A stretch of DNA of 64,000 nt from Winogradskyella sp. (GCF_013213835.1 NZ_JABSSU010000007.1:1-64000), one strand, 5' to 3'. Counted from the first letter of the stretch, positions 1-9,266 are shown. The notes: generated by a model from the letters alone, not told the origin. Numbers and translations: made by a program.

Positions 1-718
1 TAGATGTCCTTTTTATTGCACATTTAGAAGGATGCGGTGGATTTTCAATTATTGCAAACGGAACATTTGGATTTTCTTCCTCTACTTCCTCTACTGCCTC
101 TACTTCCTCTACTTCAACAATTTCCACATCTTCAGAATAAACATCTATAGGTTCTAGGGGTTCTGGCGAGGTTGTTTTTTCTGTACTACCAGCAACTTCA
201 AATGTAATTGGTAGAGTATAAGGCACAACCACATTCTCTCCTCTTTGCTTACCAGGAATAAACTGTGGTAATGCCTTTATAACACGTTTCGCTTCTATTT
301 CTAGCTTAACATGTGGTGCTCTTGCTTTTACATCAATAATTTTTCCTGATTGATCAATTCTAAATTGAACAAAAATTCGTTTCATACCAGACGGTAAATC
401 TAATTGACTTGTCATATTTAGATCAAAATTTCTTGCAACATGTTTTTGAATAAATTCTATGACACATCTTTTCTTATCGTCATTTGTTGATTCACCTTCA
501 CATACCGTTGGATGAGGTACACTCTCAACAACGTGAAAAGGCACTTCTGACTGTTCTTCTAATTCAAGATTTTCTTCAACTACTATGGTCTCTTCTATTT
601 CGACCTCTTCAGTTTCAGGCTGTACCGGTTTTTCTTGAGCAAATAGCGAAAAATTCGTTACTAGAACTAATGTAAACAACGCTGTTCTACATTTTAAATT
701 AACTTTTTCTTGTAGCAT
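1..718 (-). CDS. TonB C-terminal-domain protein, truncated by window edge
   Basis: Read on the minus strand from the ATG at 718, this frame stays open to base 1, so about 239 codons are seen and the C-terminus is missing. It begins with a signal peptide ending near FSLFAQ, then an acidic stretch, then PFHVVESVPHPTVC with a second Cys shortly after, and a TonB_C-type domain (RIFVQFRI, EAKRVIKALPQFIPG, VVPYTLPITFEV). After an acidic linker of VEE repeats a second copy of the module starts (PFAIIENPPHPSKC) and runs off the window. The module closely matches the C-terminus of the M56 sensor at 7087-8877. TonB_C domains usually span the periplasm and contact outer-membrane transporters, but this protein has no N-terminal TM anchor other than the signal peptide, so a TonB role is uncertain. 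Confidence 0.85.
   Translation of the reverse strand, partial: MLQEKVNLKCRTALFTLVLVTNFSLFAQEKPVQPETEEVEIEETIVVEENLELEEQSEVPFHVVESVPHPTVCEGESTNDDKKRCVIEFIQKHVARNFDLNMTSQLDLPSGMKRIFVQFRIDQSGKIIDVKARAPHVKLEIEAKRVIKALPQFIPGKQRGENVVVPYTLPITFEVAGSTEKTTSPEPLEPIDVYSEDVEIVEVEEVEAVEEVEEENPNVPFAIIENPPHPSKCAIKRTS
77..112. repeat. 9-bp tandem repeat, four units, in coding sequence
   Basis: Four head-to-tail copies of TTCCTCTAC occur (the third is TGCCTCTAC). On the minus strand they encode Val-Glu-Glu repeats in the linker between two TonB_C-type modules. Because the unit is a multiple of three, slippage would change linker length without breaking the frame. Confidence 0.85.
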
Positions 719-776
719 GAATATATTTTATTGGTTAATAACTTTGTTTGCATCAATTATTATTCCATAAAACGGA

Positions 777-1415
777 TTAATCACAATATTGACAACCACT
801 TAATGATACGGCAATACCAAAAGTCAAGTTAAATACACTACCATTAAAAGCCCCTAAACCACTTAAAACCGGATCATAATCATCTAGTGAAGTCAGCCCA
901 TAAATATAGGCTATATCTGTATAAAGTGATACTTTTTCATTGATCGCATAATGCAATTCTAAACCACCGAGAAGATTTAAATACGATTGTTTGTTATCTG
1001 TTAATTCACCTAAAGGTTGTACAAAACTAAATCCAGGACCTGCATGCAAAATAGTTCTAAATCTATAAGGCAAAACACCTAAAAACTCAGTAGGATCATA
1101 AACAAACTGAACATTTACTCTAGAATAATTTATTTTAAATTCAGGTGCATCAGCATCATTCTTAGCACGATTAAAGCCATAATCTAATTTAACTCCATAC
1201 GTTCTCTTAAACATATGCTGAATACCTAAATTTACTGTCGGAAAATTGACTGATTGCGCAGAGACTCCATCAATAAATCCGTTAGACGATGGGTTGTTAA
1301 ACCCTAAAGCAAATAAAGCTTTCCATTTACTAGATTGTTTAAATTGTGCGTTACCATGAAACACAAAAAAAACAAGACTTAAAAAGAAAAGGTAGATTTT
1401 TAAATATTGTTGCAT
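777..1415 (-). CDS. Outer-membrane beta-barrel protein
   Basis: This 212-residue protein has a signal peptide (cleavage near FHGNAQ) followed by alternating hydrophobic/polar strands typical of a small OmpA-like or opacity-type barrel. Strand-like segments include NLGIQHMFKRTYGVKLDYGF and the closing FNLTFGIAVSLS. There is no C-terminal OmpA peptidoglycan-binding domain, and the chain ends with a Cys-containing tail (GCQYCD). It likely sits in the outer membrane; its function is unknown. Its start faces that of the flippase-like gene at 1442, so the two are divergent with only 26 bp between start codons. Confidence 0.75.
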   Translation of the reverse strand: MQQYLKIYLFFLSLVFFVFHGNAQFKQSSKWKALFALGFNNPSSNGFIDGVSAQSVNFPTVNLGIQHMFKRTYGVKLDYGFNRAKNDADAPEFKINYSRVNVQFVYDPTEFLGVLPYRFRTILHAGPGFSFVQPLGELTDNKQSYLNLLGGLELHYAINEKVSLYTDIAYIYGLTSLDDYDPVLSGLGAFNGSVFNLTFGIAVSLSGCQYCD

Positions 1416-1441
1416 CAGATAGTTTTTGGTTTATTTGTATT

Positions 1442-2410
1442 ATGTACTATAACCTGCCTTACAAAACTAAGCAATTCTTATTTGTACTTATTAAACTGAG
1501 TATTGTAGTTGGTGCACTTTACTTTATCTATACCAAACTTTTTGAAAACAGTCGTTTAGATATTAATCAATTTCTTTCGGTTTTACGTAAAAACAATCCA
1601 TTCTCATTAAAAACTGTTATTATTCTAATGACCTTAAGCATTTGTAATTGGTATTTTGAAATTCTGAAATGGAAACATCTTGTCAGTACATTTCAGAAAA
1701 TTTCATTTAAAGACGCTATTGAACAAAGTCTAGGTGGCCTAACTGCTTCTTTAATAACACCTAACCGTATTGGTGAATATGGTGCTAAAGCTATTTACTT
1801 TTCAAAACCATACAGAAAGCGCATTGTATTACTCAACTTAATCGGGAACATTTCTCAAATGGCCATTACCACTATTTTCGGTATTGTTGGGTGTATTGTA
1901 TTTGTGAATTTCTATTCAATTGAAGTTGATTATTTTAAAATTACCAAGATCATTTTTGGCTTTGTTTTAGCTGGCTCACTTACCGCCTTTGGTATTAGAA
2001 AAATATCATTGCGTGTAAAAGGTTATTCGATGCGAGAAATGCTTATTCACGTCAAAGCAATAGGCACATCAACACATCTAAAAATACTATTTTTTTCATT
2101 GATGAGATACGTAATCTTTTCTTTTCAATTTTATTATTTGCTTAAAATTTTTGGTGTTGACATAAGTTACTTTGCTGCAATGATTGTAATTACAAGTATG
2201 TATTTTTTGGCTTCTATAATTCCGTCTATTTCTATATTCGATGTTGTTGTAAAAGGAAGTGTGGCAGTGTTTTTATTTAGTTTTATTGAGGTTAATGAAC
2301 TTATAGTTTTAAGCACAACAACCATAATGTGGCTACTTAATTTTGCTTTACCAAGCTTATTTGGCAGTTATTATGTGATAAACTTTAAACTGCCATCTGC
2401 GAACGAATGA
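1442..2410 (+). CDS. Flippase-like membrane protein (LPG synthase TM / UPF0104-type)
   Basis: This is a polytopic inner-membrane protein of about 322 residues with seven or eight hydrophobic helices. The first is FVLIKLSIVVGALYFIYTKL. The segment GGLTASLITPNRIGEYGAKA is the conserved motif of the lysylphosphatidylglycerol-synthase-TM / UPF0104 family. I chose the ATG at 1442 because a longer reading from 1346 would run into the divergent OMP gene and add a hydrophilic N-terminus unlike the family. The stop overlaps the next start as ATGA, so it is translationally coupled to the GT2 gene. The pair probably handles a lipid-linked glycan or glycolipid; the substrate is not visible. Confidence 0.8.
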   Translation: MYYNLPYKTKQFLFVLIKLSIVVGALYFIYTKLFENSRLDINQFLSVLRKNNPFSLKTVIILMTLSICNWYFEILKWKHLVSTFQKISFKDAIEQSLGGLTASLITPNRIGEYGAKAIYFSKPYRKRIVLLNLIGNISQMAITTIFGIVGCIVFVNFYSIEVDYFKITKIIFGFVLAGSLTAFGIRKISLRVKGYSMREMLIHVKAIGTSTHLKILFFSLMRYVIFSFQFYYLLKIFGVDISYFAAMIVITSMYFLASIIPSISIFDVVVKGSVAVFLFSFIEVNELIVLSTTTIMWLLNFALPSLFGSYYVINFKLPSANE

Positions 2411-3549
2411 TAACAATTTTGGTCATATCAGTTATTATTGTATACCTTATTCTCATCAGCTCATTAATTATTGGATTTGATAGAGTTGAGGATTTTAAGC
2501 TTCAAGATTTGAAATCTAAGACTTCTTTTTCGGTGGTCATTCCTTTTAGAAATGAAGCCGAAAATCTTCCTAATTTGCTTAAGACGATTTCCGACTTAAA
2601 CTACCCAAAACACTTATATGAAATTATAATGGTAGATGATGCTTCTGAAGATGATTCGATCGCACTCATAAAAAAAACACTCAACACCAAACCTTTTAAG
2701 AATTGTCAATTCAACATTAAGATTATTTCAAATCATCGCACATCTTCTTCTCCAAAAAAAGACGCCATTACCTCAGCCGTTGCAATTGCAAAATATGAGT
2801 GGATTATAACTACTGATGCCGATTGCTTAGTTCCTAAGTACTGGTTAGATACGTTTGATGAATTCATACAAATGCAAGACACAAACTGCATTGCGGCGCC
2901 AGTAATGTATAATGGAAATACGTCTTTTTTTAATAGATTTCAAACACTAGATTTTTTAAGTCTTCAAGGCACAACTATTGGTGGCTTCGGAATTAAAGCA
3001 CCCTTTTTATGCAACGGTGCCAATTTCGCCTATTCTAAAACTATCTTTAATCTGGTAAATGGTTTTGAAGATAACTCGGATATTGCAAGTGGCGATGATA
3101 TTTTTCTACTCGAAAAAATAAAGAAGCTAGATGCAAAAAAAGTACATTATTTAAAAAACACCAATGCCATTGTCCAAACAAAACCAGTTGATACTTTTAA
3201 AGAGCTGATAGAACAACGGTTACGTTGGGCTTCTAAAACAAGCCATAATAAAAATTGGAAAGTGAAATGTATTGGCTTAATTGTAGTGATAGCAAATGCT
3301 ATAATGCTTTTTTTATTGCCTTTACTTCTGGTTGGATACATTGATTTTAGAACTGCAATTTCAATACTAGTAATTAAACTTTCAATTGACTTTTTACTAC
3401 TTTTTAAAACCTCAAGATTCTTTAAACAAGAACACTTACTACTCTCCTTTATCTCTAGTAGCATTTTATATCCAATATTTAGTATTTATATCGTCATTTT
3501 ATCACTATTTCGTGCTTACCACTGGAAAGCTAGAACACACAGAAAGTGA
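2407..3549 (+). CDS. Membrane glycosyltransferase, GT2 family
   Basis: 380 residues: an N-terminal TM helix, a GT-A domain with SVVIPFRNEAENL, the first acidic motif MVDDAS, the metal-binding TDAD, a GDD acceptor motif (ASGDDIFLLEK) and the QRLRW motif. Several C-terminal TM helices (about 290-375) follow. This is the layout of processive or membrane-integrated GT2 enzymes acting on lipids or polysaccharides. It overlaps the upstream flippase-like gene by 4 bp, suggesting both act on the same lipid. Donor and acceptor cannot be told from sequence. Confidence 0.85.
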   Translation: MITILVISVIIVYLILISSLIIGFDRVEDFKLQDLKSKTSFSVVIPFRNEAENLPNLLKTISDLNYPKHLYEIIMVDDASEDDSIALIKKTLNTKPFKNCQFNIKIISNHRTSSSPKKDAITSAVAIAKYEWIITTDADCLVPKYWLDTFDEFIQMQDTNCIAAPVMYNGNTSFFNRFQTLDFLSLQGTTIGGFGIKAPFLCNGANFAYSKTIFNLVNGFEDNSDIASGDDIFLLEKIKKLDAKKVHYLKNTNAIVQTKPVDTFKELIEQRLRWASKTSHNKNWKVKCIGLIVVIANAIMLFLLPLLLVGYIDFRTAISILVIKLSIDFLLLFKTSRFFKQEHLLLSFISSSILYPIFSIYIVILSLFRAYHWKARTHRK

Positions 3550-3605
3550 TTTTGATTAGATATTTTTTGGTAGCTTTACTTTATCATTAAAAATTGTAAT
3601 TAGAG

Positions 3606-4466
3606 ATGAGATACTTAGTAATCCTATGCATGGTATGTTTTAGTTTTCAATGGAGCATAAGTCAAGAAAGCTATACGATCAATGGTGAAAGGTTTGAATT
3701 AAAGACTGAAATTGAAGGTAAACTAGATCTTTTATGGAACACCATAAATGGTAACTACCGATATTTTATTCGTACCGAAGATGGCTCCATAATCGAACTA
3801 AAGAATACACAAGGTACTGATAAAAATTACAACGAAGAATACAAAAAAACACTTCGAGAGCTTACTCAACTAGACACAAATAAACTTAAATTAAGACTTT
3901 ATGATCTTAAAAGCTTTTTAGATGGATATAATGCATCCGCCGATTCAAACTACACTTTTGAAGCAACAGATAAAAGTATTTTAATGCGCTTAGGTGTATC
4001 TGGTGGAATTACTAATAATCCGTTTGTTGGAAACCTGGATAACACTAAAACACCACTATTTGGTGCTGAATTAGAATTATTAGAAGCAAATAGCAGCCTG
4101 AGACATGCGGGATTTATTCAATTACGACATGCTTTAGAAAGTGATGACTTTCAATATAGCACAACAGAATTCTCACTTGGTTATAGATATAGAGTCATAA
4201 ATAAAAGTACATTCTCAATTTATGGACAAGTGAAATTGGCCACACTCAATTTATCTAATGTTACTATTCTAGATGAAGACAATATGGAAAGTGATATCAG
4301 TGACACTGCTTTTGACGTGCCATTAATATTCGGTATTGGTTCTGATATTAAAGTTGGCGAAAAGAGTTACATCACTATTATTTACGGTGAATTATTTAGT
4401 GCTTTTTTAGACAACCAAGGTAATTTCTCAACTGATATTTCTGTTGGGTATAAGTTTAATTTGTAA
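3606..4466 (+). CDS. Secreted/outer-membrane beta-barrel protein, unknown function
   Basis: 286 residues with a signal peptide (cleavage near WSISQ). An N-terminal region of about 100 residues contains a predicted helical, charged stretch (EEYKKTLRELTQLDTNKLKL). A C-terminal half of amphipathic strands ends in an aromatic strand (DISVGYKFNL), typical of an outer-membrane barrel. The gene starts 57 bp after the GT2 gene, so it may be co-transcribed. I do not recognise a named family. Confidence 0.65.
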   Translation: MRYLVILCMVCFSFQWSISQESYTINGERFELKTEIEGKLDLLWNTINGNYRYFIRTEDGSIIELKNTQGTDKNYNEEYKKTLRELTQLDTNKLKLRLYDLKSFLDGYNASADSNYTFEATDKSILMRLGVSGGITNNPFVGNLDNTKTPLFGAELELLEANSSLRHAGFIQLRHALESDDFQYSTTEFSLGYRYRVINKSTFSIYGQVKLATLNLSNVTILDEDNMESDISDTAFDVPLIFGIGSDIKVGEKSYITIIYGELFSAFLDNQGNFSTDISVGYKFNL

Positions 4467-4517
4467 GCATCATAGATTTCGTAATTTTTCAAAATCCTAC
4501 AGGAAAAATATAAACTC

Positions 4518-5255
4518 ATGAGTCTAAGAAACTTCAGAACTTCAAATCCTGTGTTTCATGGTTATTTTTGGGATGATGGTAAGTCGTCTTCAAAAACTAT
4601 GACTGTTACTGGCATATTTTTTAAGTCAATGTTGGGCATATTAGTTATATCAGTGATTACAGCCTATTTATGGAAACTCAATGAAGAAGGAATGCCCATG
4701 CGTTGGTTTACTCTTGGTGGTATGCTAGGTTCTGTAATTATTAGCATAGTAATTTCCGTAAGACAAAACTGGGCATACTTTTTAGTACCGCTTTATGTTA
4801 TAGCTAAAGGATGCTTTTTAGGAGGTTTTTCATCTTACGCACATCGTAATTTTCCTGAGTTACCTTATCAAGCTATAGGTGTCACCATAGTTACCTTTTT
4901 TGTAATGCTAGTGCTGTACCAGCTAAGAATTATTGTTGTTACAAAAAAACTACGAAGTGTTATCATATCTGCTTGTGTTAGTATCATGGTTGTATACCTC
5001 ATCTCGTTTATTCTTAGTCTTTTTGGCATAAAACCTTACATCTGGGGAACATCTTGGTTTGCAATCGCCTTTAATATTCTCGCAGCAATTGTGGCATCTT
5101 TTGCTCTACTTTTAGATTTTGATTATATAGAACGCTATAAAAATAAAGCACCTAAACATAAAGAATGGATTGCCACTTGGGGACTTTTAGCCACACTCAT
5201 TTGGTTATATATTGAGGTATTAAGATTAATGCAGAAATTTGCCATACGGTTTTAG
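4518..5255 (+). CDS. Bax inhibitor-1 / YccA-like membrane protein
   Basis: 245 residues with seven hydrophobic helices after a soluble N-terminus (MSLRNFRTSNPVF). The segments KGCFLGGFSS and FALLLDFDYIE, plus the late acidic residues, fit the Bax1-I (UPF0005/YbhL) group in its larger actinobacterial/Bacteroidota form. Family members are inner-membrane proteins linked to Ca2+/H+ leak and to FtsH-related quality control. It stands alone between an OMP and a converging lipoprotein gene. Confidence 0.8.
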   Translation: MSLRNFRTSNPVFHGYFWDDGKSSSKTMTVTGIFFKSMLGILVISVITAYLWKLNEEGMPMRWFTLGGMLGSVIISIVISVRQNWAYFLVPLYVIAKGCFLGGFSSYAHRNFPELPYQAIGVTIVTFFVMLVLYQLRIIVVTKKLRSVIISACVSIMVVYLISFILSLFGIKPYIWGTSWFAIAFNILAAIVASFALLLDFDYIERYKNKAPKHKEWIATWGLLATLIWLYIEVLRLMQKFAIRF

Positions 5256-5368
5256 ATTCTCTGGTTAATGCGCAAAAATCACAAAGCTTCTTGTCTTTAA
5301 TTAGTCAATAACAAAACATGTAAATCAGTGTAACACAGTGGCAATGTCTCAAAGAATAGTATAGTTGA

Positions 5369-5845
5369 TTAATGTATTCTAACTACAATTGGTAATTCAA
5401 AGGAAGTAGTGACTTCTTGTCCACGTTTTGTAGCTGGTTGTAAATTAGGAAGTTCTTTAATACTTTGGCGCATTAGGCTATCTATTTCAGGAATTTCTGC
5501 AACAGTCTCAGGTTTAATAGTAATAGAATTTACAACCAAATTACCCTTGTTATCAATAGTTATTTTAAGCCGAATGGTATCATTTACATCATTAGAAACT
5601 ATTATGTTTTGAGATTCGAGATAGCTATTAACACTTAGAAGAAGTGTATTCTGAAAGCATTCTTTACTTTCTAACTTATCTATAATACCATCGCAAATAC
5701 TAAATCTAGGATAAAGGTCAACATCATTCCAGTTGAAAGTCTTCAAATCCTCTTGGAGTAAATCCTCAGAATTCAGCTTTTTCTTTTCAAAATAATTGCA
5801 AGACGTAAATAGGATAATAATAAAAAGAAAAACTATTCGATTCAT
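5369..5845 (-). CDS. Lipoprotein with TonB_C-like domain
   Basis: 158 residues with a lipobox (LFTSC, Cys near residue 16), so probably lipid-anchored. The C-terminal 90 residues resemble a degenerate TonB_C domain (RLKITIDNKGNLV, SIKELPNLQPATKRGQ, TSFELPIVV). Just before it is the same pattern as in the window-edge protein and the M56 sensor: a Cys, about a dozen residues, then Cys-Phe (FSIC...ECF). It lies downstream of, and on the same strand as, the BlaI/M56/TPR operon, 88 bp after the TPR gene stop. It may share that transcript. Confidence 0.7.
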   Translation of the reverse strand: MNRIVFLFIIILFTSCNYFEKKKLNSEDLLQEDLKTFNWNDVDLYPRFSICDGIIDKLESKECFQNTLLLSVNSYLESQNIIVSNDVNDTIRLKITIDNKGNLVVNSITIKPETVAEIPEIDSLMRQSIKELPNLQPATKRGQEVTTSFELPIVVRIH

Positions 5846-5933
5846 TAGCGCATTTCTAATAGCGAAATGTACGATATTTTTCTATTTTACTCTCTAATAG
5901 ATTTTTAAAAAAGGGAATCTAAAAATGGTTGCT

Positions 5934-7070
5934 TTATTTCTTCTGTTGAAATTTTTCTTCTTTTAATTCTTTCAACCTTTTTTCTGCGAAGATTCTAAAT
6001 GGATTATCTTTCTTTACTTCTAAAAAATCTTCATAAAGTTTAATCTTTGAATCAATATCTGCGTAATATTCATCCTTTGTTCTCAATATGAAAAAATCTG
6101 TCATGATATCTTCTGGATTCTCTTTCTTGGCTTTTTGAAATTGTTTTAGAGCTTCTCTATGTTTTTTTTGTCGATTTAATACTATACCTAACTTTTGGTA
6201 TTCCTTATCTAAAGGGATATCACTCAACAATAATGACCTTCTGTAATATTCTTCAGCTTTTTCAAAATTACTTAATCGTTCGTAATAACCCCCAATAACA
6301 AACATAGCGTCTGCATCATTAGGACTAAACTTTAAAGCTTCTTTTCTATGATAAATGGCATCTTTATAATCTGAATTCTGAGCATAACAAATACTCAATT
6401 TTTCATGTAAAAATTCTGAATTCTCACCAAAGTCTAACAGCTTTTTAAACCAAACTTTAGCGTACTCGTATGAATCTTCAAAATAATAGGATTGTGCTTT
6501 TAAACTGATGAGTTGAACATTTCTATCATAAGATGCTAAACCTTTATTTACAAGCTCTCGAGCTTCTTTAAATTTTCGTTTTCTTATTTGGTGTTTTGCA
6601 ATTTTAAATATTGCTTTTTGGTGCGTGTCATCTAACTCAAAGGCTTTAGTAAACTCTTGTATGGCTAACGTATCACTTTGCTTTTCTAACAACAATCCTA
6701 ATTCGTAATGAAAATTAGGATTTAGACTATCTGATTCTATGAGACTCTCATAAATGTCTTTTGCTTCTATATATTTTTTAGTAAGACGCAAGAGTTTGGC
6801 ATATTCAAATTGAAATATGACATTTTCTGGATTAGCATGTATTGCCTTTTTGTAATGAGCTATACTTTTATCATAATTACCTAAAGCTCTGTAAGCCATC
6901 GCAATTTTGTGATACACCGAATCTTGACTCGATAAGGATTGATACACTTCTATAGCTTTTGTGTAATTGCCCAGAGCATACAATTTATCTGCTTCTTTAA
7001 ATGAAGATTGAGCATACACACTACTAACTGTTAATATTGACACTAACAGTATTACTAAATATCTAAGCAT
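5934..7070 (-). CDS. Secreted tetratricopeptide-repeat protein
   Basis: About 378 residues: signal peptide (LRYLVILLVSILTVSSVYAQ) then roughly ten TPR units (ADKLYALGNYTKAIEVYQSL, YRALGNYDKSIAHYKKAI and so on) up to a charged tail. TPR arrays mediate protein-protein contacts, here in the periplasm or at the outer membrane. I chose the ATG at 7070 because it places the signal peptide at the N-terminus; a TTG at 7100 would add ten polar residues and overlap the upstream gene. The start is 17 bp after the M56 sensor stop, so it is third in the blaI-type operon. Its partner is unknown. Confidence 0.8.
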   Translation of the reverse strand: MLRYLVILLVSILTVSSVYAQSSFKEADKLYALGNYTKAIEVYQSLSSQDSVYHKIAMAYRALGNYDKSIAHYKKAIHANPENVIFQFEYAKLLRLTKKYIEAKDIYESLIESDSLNPNFHYELGLLLEKQSDTLAIQEFTKAFELDDTHQKAIFKIAKHQIRKRKFKEARELVNKGLASYDRNVQLISLKAQSYYFEDSYEYAKVWFKKLLDFGENSEFLHEKLSICYAQNSDYKDAIYHRKEALKFSPNDADAMFVIGGYYERLSNFEKAEEYYRRSLLLSDIPLDKEYQKLGIVLNRQKKHREALKQFQKAKKENPEDIMTDFFILRTKDEYYADIDSKIKLYEDFLEVKKDNPFRIFAEKRLKELKEEKFQQKK

Positions 7071-7086
7071 AATTTTGTTGCTATTG

Positions 7087-8877
7087 TTATTCAACTTCAA
7101 AAGAAATAGGTAATGAATAAGGTACTGTAACTGACTTGCCTTTTAAGGTTCCAGGTATAAGCCTAGGCAATAGTTTTATAACTCGTTTGGCTTCTTCTTC
7201 TATGTCTTTACTTGGACCTCTTGCTATAATATCTTTAATGTGTCCATCTGTAGCTATTTTAAACTGAACAAAAACTCTTTTTCGACCTTCGTTAAGACCT
7301 TTTGCTACCTTAGAATTAAAGTGCTGTTTTACATGATCATTGATAAAATCATTAAAGCATTGCTTGCGTTCTTCATTACTTGAAGAGTCTTGGCATTCAG
7401 CCAAACTTGGTACATTATCAATTGCATGAAAAGGAATTTCTATTTCATCCGTCACGTCATTTTCAACAGACTCAAAAACTGCTATTGATTTGCCATCAGT
7501 TATTACCACTTTGTGAAAATCATCTGAATCTAATCCTTTTAACATTTGGTCAAATTCCATTTGCTCTTCTGGTGTTTTATTTGCCATATCATTTACAAAA
7601 AGTCTATGCACACCATCACTAGTTATTGATTCCCAATGTGCTTTTGCTTCATCAGTTTTTTTCCATTCAAGATAATCAACGTAAGATTTATGCTTACCTT
7701 TTATTATCTGTTCAGTTCTTTCTATGTCTTCATCAGTTAGTACTGCTTGTTCTCTTTTCCTTTCTAATGTTCTTTCCATTATAAATTTTGTAAAAGCCTT
7801 AAGCTTTAAAAAACTCTCTCTAGTCTCTATATACCTTTCTATACTTTTATTGCTTATCCCAGCAAAATTTGATAATATCATAAAGTCGACACCTTCTTCA
7901 TTCTTTTTTAATATTTCATTGTAATAAATTTCTAATAATTCTTCATCAGTCAATTCTTGAGTTTCGGATGAAGATTCAGTATTAATAGTCTCTTGAGCCC
8001 TTACCTCAGTAGATGAGTAAATCAACATTCCAAAAACTAATGGTAGTATTAAAGTATACTTAAGTAAGTTCTTTTGTTTCGATTTGGATTTTTGTAACAT
8101 AGTGATTCGTTTTTTGATTAAGGATTTCTTGAAAAATGAATTTGTAAATGACATGTGATGAACATCGAAGACTTGCCTTAAGAGACTTTGATAATAGTCT
8201 ATTTTATCTTGATGCTTTATCGCTTTAGAATCTGCAATGAACTCGTGTAACTCTTTTGCTCTATTTTGATAGATGTATGCTAACGGATTAAACCACAAGA
8301 CAATTTTTAATAATTCAAAAAATACCAGGTCTACAGTATGAAATTCTTTTACATGGACTACTTCATGATTATAAATAGTAGGTCGTTCTGAATCCGAAAT
8401 TTGATCTCCGAGAAAAATGGTATTAAAAAAGGAAAAAGCTGCACTACTTTTTATTATTGGTACTACCAGAATATTACCATTCCATCGTTTAGGACTTTGG
8501 GACTTTATCCAATATAGCTTGCCAAGCCTAAATAAAAAGAGTAAACCTGCCAATACTACTCCAACATAAAAAATCAACAGCCATATCGGTGTTTCTGGCT
8601 CATATATGGTAATACCCGCATGGTTGGCCATTTCAATATCAAGATTTGATGGTGTTGCACTACCAATAAAAACTTCTGGTAAGCTTATTACTGCATTCTT
8701 GGTTGTTAATGTTCTTATACTTTGAAACTTAAGAAACGGTAACACCAAGGATAATATTGAAGTCATTAATAAATACGCACGGTTACAATTGAAAAACGTT
8801 TCTCGCCTTAAAAACAAGTCATAAACGATTAAAAACAATGCTTGAAAAGCAACAATTTGGATAAGATTATACAACAT
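7087..8877 (-). CDS. BlaR1-type M56 metallopeptidase sensor with C-terminal TonB_C domain
   Basis: 596 residues. Four TM helices (about 1-20, 35-50, 98-118, 271-288) surround a cytosolic M56 protease domain with the zinc motif HEVVH at 171-175 and a downstream HEFIAD that would supply the Glu ligand. The region after about 290 is periplasmic: a charged helical segment, then a Cys-pair segment (LAEC...QCF), then a TonB_C domain (RVFVQFKI, EEAKRVIKLLPRLIPG, VPYSLPISFEV). In BlaR1/MecR1 an outer sensor domain triggers proteolysis that relieves BlaI/MecI repression. The penicillin-binding domain of BlaR1 is absent and a TonB_C module takes its place, so the signal is probably not a beta-lactam. 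BlaI is encoded just upstream (2 bp gap). Confidence 0.88.
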   Translation of the reverse strand: MLYNLIQIVAFQALFLIVYDLFLRRETFFNCNRAYLLMTSILSLVLPFLKFQSIRTLTTKNAVISLPEVFIGSATPSNLDIEMANHAGITIYEPETPIWLLIFYVGVVLAGLLFLFRLGKLYWIKSQSPKRWNGNILVVPIIKSSAAFSFFNTIFLGDQISDSERPTIYNHEVVHVKEFHTVDLVFFELLKIVLWFNPLAYIYQNRAKELHEFIADSKAIKHQDKIDYYQSLLRQVFDVHHMSFTNSFFKKSLIKKRITMLQKSKSKQKNLLKYTLILPLVFGMLIYSSTEVRAQETINTESSSETQELTDEELLEIYYNEILKKNEEGVDFMILSNFAGISNKSIERYIETRESFLKLKAFTKFIMERTLERKREQAVLTDEDIERTEQIIKGKHKSYVDYLEWKKTDEAKAHWESITSDGVHRLFVNDMANKTPEEQMEFDQMLKGLDSDDFHKVVITDGKSIAVFESVENDVTDEIEIPFHAIDNVPSLAECQDSSSNEERKQCFNDFINDHVKQHFNSKVAKGLNEGRKRVFVQFKIATDGHIKDIIARGPSKDIEEEAKRVIKLLPRLIPGTLKGKSVTVPYSLPISFEVE

Positions 8878-8879
8878 AC

Positions 8880-9239
8880 TTATTTATTTTTGTTAATCTC
8901 TTTCAGTATGGATTCTATATCCTTGATATCTACATCATTTTTTTGAACAAAGAATGACACTAAGCTTTTAAACGACCCTTGAAAGTAATTATCAACTAAC
9001 TTATTTATTGATTGATTACTGTAAGAAGATTTTTGTACAACAGGAAAATAAACATGTCCTTTACCTTGCTTTTCATAATCTACAAAGCCTTTAGATTCTA
9101 AAATTCTTACAATGGTAGAAACTGTATTATATGCAGGCTTTGGATCTGGCAAAAAGTCTATAATAGACTTTACGTTGGCTTTTTCTAACTGCCAAAGTAC
9201 TTGCATAATTTCCTCTTCTGCTTTTGTTAATTGTTTCAT
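8880..9239 (-). CDS. BlaI/MecI/CopY-family transcriptional repressor
   Basis: 119 residues. An N-terminal winged helix (LTKAEEEIMQVLWQL, AYNTVSTIVRILESKGFV, GHVYFPVV) is followed by a helical dimerisation tail. This is the Penicillinase_R family, which represses its own operon until cleaved through the partner M56 protease. The ATG at 9239 gives the usual family N-terminus MKQLT; a TTG two codons upstream is possible. It is first in an operon with the M56/TonB_C sensor and the TPR protein. The 50 bp upstream contain five ACTAA/TTAGT half-sites that probably form its operator. Confidence 0.88.
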   Translation of the reverse strand: MKQLTKAEEEIMQVLWQLEKANVKSIIDFLPDPKPAYNTVSTIVRILESKGFVDYEKQGKGHVYFPVVQKSSYSNQSINKLVDNYFQGSFKSLVSFFVQKNDVDIKDIESILKEINKNK

Positions 9240-9266
9240 TTTCAAAATATTTTCCTTGCTAATATA

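Noticed and set aside
484..675. Plus-strand 63-residue frame
   Set aside because: It is antisense to the TonB_C protein, whose signal peptide and domain are clear on the minus strand.
1346..1441. Upstream extension of the flippase-like gene
   Set aside because: It overlaps the divergent OMP start and adds residues not like the family; the ATG at 1442 fits.
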